Below, in pieces: positions 59,826 to 64,000 of a stretch of 64,000 bases of DNA. Both the position numbers and the translations under genes were made by a program. A model generated the notes under the pieces. It did no database searches, was not told the DNA's origin, and saw nothing but the letters and a program-made list of their open reading frames with translations. The DNA is from Camillea tinctor (taxonomy: Eukaryota; Ascomycota; Sordariomycetes; Xylariales; Xylariaceae). Each line of letters starts with the position of its first letter. Positions within the stretch are counted from its first letter, which is position 1. The stretch spans positions 124,001-188,000 of the forward strand of contig MU394067.1 of the NCBI GenBank assembly GCA_022578605.1, written 5' to 3'.

Positions 59826-62800
59826 TTTAACTCCCCTCCCCTCTCCATAACATCCCATCTTAGTGCGGCTACGGGCTGGTCCAATATGCTACGCTGAGGG
59901 ATGCGCGTACCTATACACTTACAAGGAGCCCTGCGGTGCCCCACCGTCGGGACCGAAGCTCTTAACAATAATAACAAGAACGCGAGGAGGTTGTATTGCC
60001 CGGATTGAGGTTAGTAGGGTTATTGCCAATCTTCCTCTGTGCCCGGTTTTTGTTAACTTGGAGAGCCGCGGCCGTGTTGGAAATCCAAAGCACGGGGCCG
60101 TGTGGTAATGCCAACCTCGACTAGTATGCCAGACGCCCCTGCGAGCGAGCGAAAACCTCTCGGTGCCGTCCGATAAGACGCTTTCGCAGAGCGTGGTGTA
60201 CATAAGACTACGTGCGTTGGTGGCGTGCGTGGACAAAAAGATAGCTGCTACATAGATCGGTACTTTGGGAACTAGCCCGAGCGATGTGATGTGATGTGAA
60301 CAAAATGCTTGGTTACGACGTCAGCCGCTTCGGCTTCTAGGGCTTCTAGAAGCGATTTCGACAGTCTAGCGGACCCGGCAAACTCAACCATGTAACAAGG
60401 ATGTAGGGTAGCATTCTGGCTGCCCCCGTTCAGGAAGTAATCCCGAAGCCTTCGGCAAAATAAGTCGCAAACTATTGAAGGAAAGGGGGCGAGGATCCCC
60501 AAGGGCAAAGAAAAATATTGGGTTAATATATGCACTTACTGAGCAGAGAGAAATCTTCTGCAACGTGTCTCGGGCGCGAATAGGAATACGATCTAAGGAG
60601 CCGAGATGGGCATCTGGGCACTTTGTTAGTGTGTATAGTCGGATATCTGGTGATTTAGACGCAGATCTATCATCTCTCTCCAGACATCCGAGCCAGACAA
60701 ACCAGACGATCATCTCGGCAGTGGACAGACAGACAGCAGAACCCTTGGACCACGTGACCCCTTTGGCTTTGAACTTGGGGTAGGTGAAGCAGGTAAGCTG
60801 GTTACATATAAGTAACGTGGTGGTGATCCCTGTTTTTTTTTTCTTATTACATGTATCATGATTCGGTAGGATAGGGCAAAAGCTGAGGATCATTAGCTAG
60901 CTTTTCCTCTCTTTCGGGACTACCCTCATCTCATCAAATCCCTTCAAAAGCCGAAGTGCCGGCAGGGTCGAGCCTGTTAAGGGGGGGAGCTGGGTCCTTG
61001 TGCATCTTTTACGATCGGTTCTTAGGAGACTGATCGATCCTGCATGCTGTTGGGTGCGAGTGCAGAATGGTAACGTGTAAAAGATCGTCCGTGTAAGCAG
61101 TGTGAGGGTGAAAGTCTCCTTCCCAGGATCGCCGCGTTTCCAGCACTTGCACGCTTTCGGCAGGTTACTAAATAAATGAACTGGCAGTTGTCATATAAAA
61201 GGGTCTTGTCAGCACCAGGGGTAGTGCCGCAGACTACGAAGTAGCGGCCGGGGAGGGGGGGGATCGTAGGTAGTTATTTATTTTTAGCGTATGCGAAGAC
61301 GGACGAATACTACAATAATGGCTCCTTGCGACCCCGTCGGATAGACACATCATTCGATAGGTTATTAACAACTTGTCTCAACATGTTATCCTTCAATCTT
61401 CTCTCTACGGCCTATAATCCAACTTAGGTGAGTAAGTAAGCAAGCAGTTGTGAAAGTATGTAATCCGCATATTGTGTCGTGTTTGGTCTCACAAACCTGC
61501 GACCGAGTTCCAAGTCTAGTAATGGTATTCCCCACGGGCGCAATGCAGCAGGGGCCGTTTGACTCGTCATAACTTGCCTCGTGAGGTGAGCTCGGTGTGC
61601 TGTTTCCTATAACACCTCCTATAACAACCCCGGGCATGATATCTGAAAGAAATACCATAGCCGTCTCCACGGAGCGTATAGTAGGTCGTATTGCGTTTTG
61701 TTCGGGCCGGGGACGGTTGCGAAACTAGTTGTATTTGCATAATAACAAGACTGTTGATCCATTTCTACTTCGCCTGACCGGTTTGTGTCCCAGGCCGCGG
61801 CATTCTTCTTTAAAAGGGCGAGATCCGTGCCGAGTAATGAAAGATGATATATTATTATGGTCATGAATAGCCCTCGAATTTAAGGGTCGGCAAGGATCTT
61901 TACTTTAAAGTCTGGAGATGGATAGAGGACATGGAGATGGGAGATGGAGACAAGATGACCGGGGTGAATTCCCTCCGGCTTACGCAAGTTACCGGGTGGC
62001 TACCTACGTAAGCATCGTCTTATATACTACAATACGCGCATTTCAGCGTGTCCGTGTAGTCGAATCGTATCAGATAGCTAGTGTAGCGGTTAGATATCAG
62101 GGGAGGGGTTAAGGGGGGAGGTGACGATAACATCAATTAAAATCCCATCTACGCTATACATACTATAAACTACATGCTACTACTATAAGCCAGCAAACAA
62201 ATACAAATACTAGTCAACTCTATAGGCCCGATGTACACTGTAAGGGGTCTCTTATTCTTGTGTTCCCAACACCGGCAATATAAAACGGCAAATAGGCTGT
62301 TGTGCAAATCTGCACAAAGATCATCACCAACCGATGTTCCTCTCGTCCTGTCAAACAGGGATTAATAGCGCCAAGCTCGCTCGTCCTCGGCATTGCGCCC
62401 CGCGAAGGCTTGTTTGCCTTTTCAAGGGTAAACCCTTCCTAGGCGAGAATAAAAAGGAGAACAGGGGAATCAAGAAAGACAAAGAAAAAGAGAGAGTGTG
62501 TGTATGTATGTGTGAGAGTGTGGGAGAAGAAATAGATAAAAAAGAAGTTTTATCGTGAACCTCGGTTAGAGTAATGATTGACAAAAGTCCCTAACGGTTC
62601 AACGGGGTCTCCATATAACTATTACTTAGTAGAAATAATTAATATGCCGCTGTGCCGCTTCTCAAATACCATGGTCATAATAAATACCGCTACGGAGGCA
62701 ATACCGACGCAATTTCATTTGCAGCTGGCATTTTCAATCCAGGAGACAACTAACGGTGTCAGGGGAGACAATGGGATGATATAGAAGACCTCGCACCGGA

Positions 62801-64000
62801 AAGCTGTTCCTGCAGAACTCATACTACATACCTACATACATATATACGTATTTCGTACGTAGTGTAGCAGTGAGGGAGCGAGCCGTGCGGCATTTGTTTA
62901 GATGGAGTCGTATTTGGTTTGGTCAAGACAGCACAAGACAGGACAGGACATACGCATACGGGATACGTATATAGTAACTGAACGGCATTACATCCACGGT
63001 TCACTCCCGGAGAGCAATGCCGGGGCTTCGAGGCTCTAAAGCACCCTCGCAGATGTGAAACGACACCTTAAATCACGGCATAACACCCTGGTAATAAGAC
63101 GGGGATTGGCCAGACGGCACGTGCGATCATCCCAACGGTTCTATCTCTGTATGGTGTATGTATGATGATAATAAGTGAGCCTGGCCTGCCGAGTAGTTAA
63201 TCTCTCTTTCTCTGCCGGTTGAGCCTTGCCGGACTGGGGAAAGGGGGGGACACGCTGAGCGAAGATAAATCACGATACACATGGCTCATCGTAAACCGCC
63301 CACTGACACCCTACCTATGTACATACTGAGACCTTCGAAACTCTTTTTCCCAGGCTTGGATACCCACTGCCAGTGTTCTTTCGGACGATCGATGCATGTG
63401 GAATCCTTTCCGGGTTCGGTAGGTAAAGAGACAAGGACGCCCCACTGTGTATATAACTTAGTCGCCGAGCTGAAAAAAAAAAGACACCCCCGTCATAAAG
63501 TCATATATACATGTACCATAGTATTGTTTATGTATGTGCTGGCGGCGGCGGAGGCGGCGGCAAGTTGTACCAGAAAGCCCAGGATCGTGGACCGGTTTTT
63601 TCTAACCAGATTTCAAGATTTTCAACTCCCGGAGAGCGAAAAAAATAAACGATATGCTCAGATGGGAAAAGACCTGCCGAACCCATGGTCCGTGTGCTGT
63701 CAACTTACACCAGAGAGGTAAAGGTAGGTATCGGTATCGGTTCTCACTGAGACATTACGTAGTATAATGCTCGTGCCATATTGGGGCTAAGAGCCACTGT
63801 CGGGAGACCCTGCCCGATTACGGGCCTCGATTAACATTAGTGTGAACATAACGTTGGAACGTCGTTGAAGTCGATGGTCAGGGCTCAAGCCTCATCTAGG
63901 ATTACCTTCCCAAATCATAAATCTCCCCCTAGGACAAGGGGAAGGCTGGCAGCTGGGGGAGCATGTACGTAGTGTACATAGAATGCACTGTGCTTTTCTC

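Larger units (their letters stand above)
53686..64000. other. 10.3-kb gene-poor region upstream of the C6 gene, with an assembly gap
   Basis: No gene supported. Contents: GT-rich microsatellite at 55625-55695, TAGGTA-rich DNA at 56870-57060, a GA tract at 57220-57236, CCAGCCAGC tandem units at 58381-58410, GA tract at 59082-59107, a 60-G homopolymer, a 10-N gap and a 21-C homopolymer (59612-59825). The several reading frames of 60-170 codons here have no recognisable domains and skewed composition. Confidence 0.5.

Noticed and set aside
59555..59897. Gly-rich frames through the poly-G tract
   Set aside because: Homopolymer and N-gap artefact.
60384..60893. Minus frame of 169 codons
   Set aside because: No recognisable domain, no splice-supported extension, and codon use unlike the real genes here.
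61386..61864. Two adjacent minus frames that might form a small spliced gene
   Set aside because: No convincing donor/acceptor pair joined them in phase and neither part resembles a known family; cannot be supported.
63281..63721. Plus frame of 146 codons near the right edge
   Set aside because: Contains an A-run and a GGC repeat, no domain, unremarkable start context.
1..64000. CRISPR arrays, prophage, bacterial insertion sequences, biosynthetic cluster
   Set aside because: None seen. The tandem repeats are microsatellites and minisatellites without spacers, and the genes are eukaryotic housekeeping functions.

Overview
The window is nuclear DNA of a filamentous ascomycete (Pezizomycotina; Sordariomycetes is my best guess, not proven). 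The signs are many short spliceosomal introns (about 50-190 nt, GTRAGT-type donors, CTAAC/CTGAT-type branch sites, YAG acceptors), a WSC-domain secreted enzyme, a Zn2Cys6 regulator, a Q/H-rich MAU2 and AT-rich intergenic DNA full of TAGGTA/TACCTA words. Every exon model here was built by hand from splice signals, reading phase and family conservation. There is no transcript evidence.

Layout. 1-3172 (-): C-terminally cut Ulp2-type SUMO protease. 4195-7713 (-): secreted haem peroxidase fused to four WSC domains. 9729-9811 (+): tRNA-Glu(CTC) with an intron. 10550-11901 (+): ribosomal protein uL4. 12626-14720 (-): PLP-dependent (ARO8-like) aminotransferase. 15160-15637: a 478-bp element with 109-bp terminal inverted repeats. 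16781-18796 (+): methylenetetrahydrofolate reductase. 20526-22264 (-): uncharacterised nuclear-type protein with two tandem, equal-length, phase-compatible copies of one exon. 24670-25740 (-): PQ-loop membrane protein. 27404-29302 (-): epoxide-hydrolase-like protein lacking the nucleophilic Asp. 31807-32274 (-): small mitochondrial-looking protein. 32911-32980 (-): tRNA-Gly(CCC). 33701-34896 (+): GET4. 35062-35905 (-): uncharacterised protein. 36741-38438 (+): Rai1/DXO decapping nuclease. 38726-40384 (-): Eht1/YheT-type alpha/beta hydrolase. 41591-44679 (+): MAU2/Scc4 cohesin loader. 52102-53685 (-): Zn2Cys6 protein that seems to have lost its C-terminal half. About 7.4 kb before the last gene and about 10.3 kb after it hold no gene I can support. 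The right-hand desert contains a 10-N assembly gap beside a 60-G homopolymer.

Most genes are unrelated housekeeping functions: translation, one-carbon and amino-acid metabolism, tail-anchored protein insertion, RNA 5'-end quality control, cohesin loading and SUMO removal. There is no biosynthetic cluster, operon-like logic, CRISPR or phage. The most unusual features are the duplicated exon at 21544-21975, the nucleophile-less epoxide hydrolase, the peroxidase-WSC4 fusion, the TIR element, the 8-nt microexon in RAI1, the uORF whose stop overlaps the MAU2 start, and the apparently amputated transcription factor.
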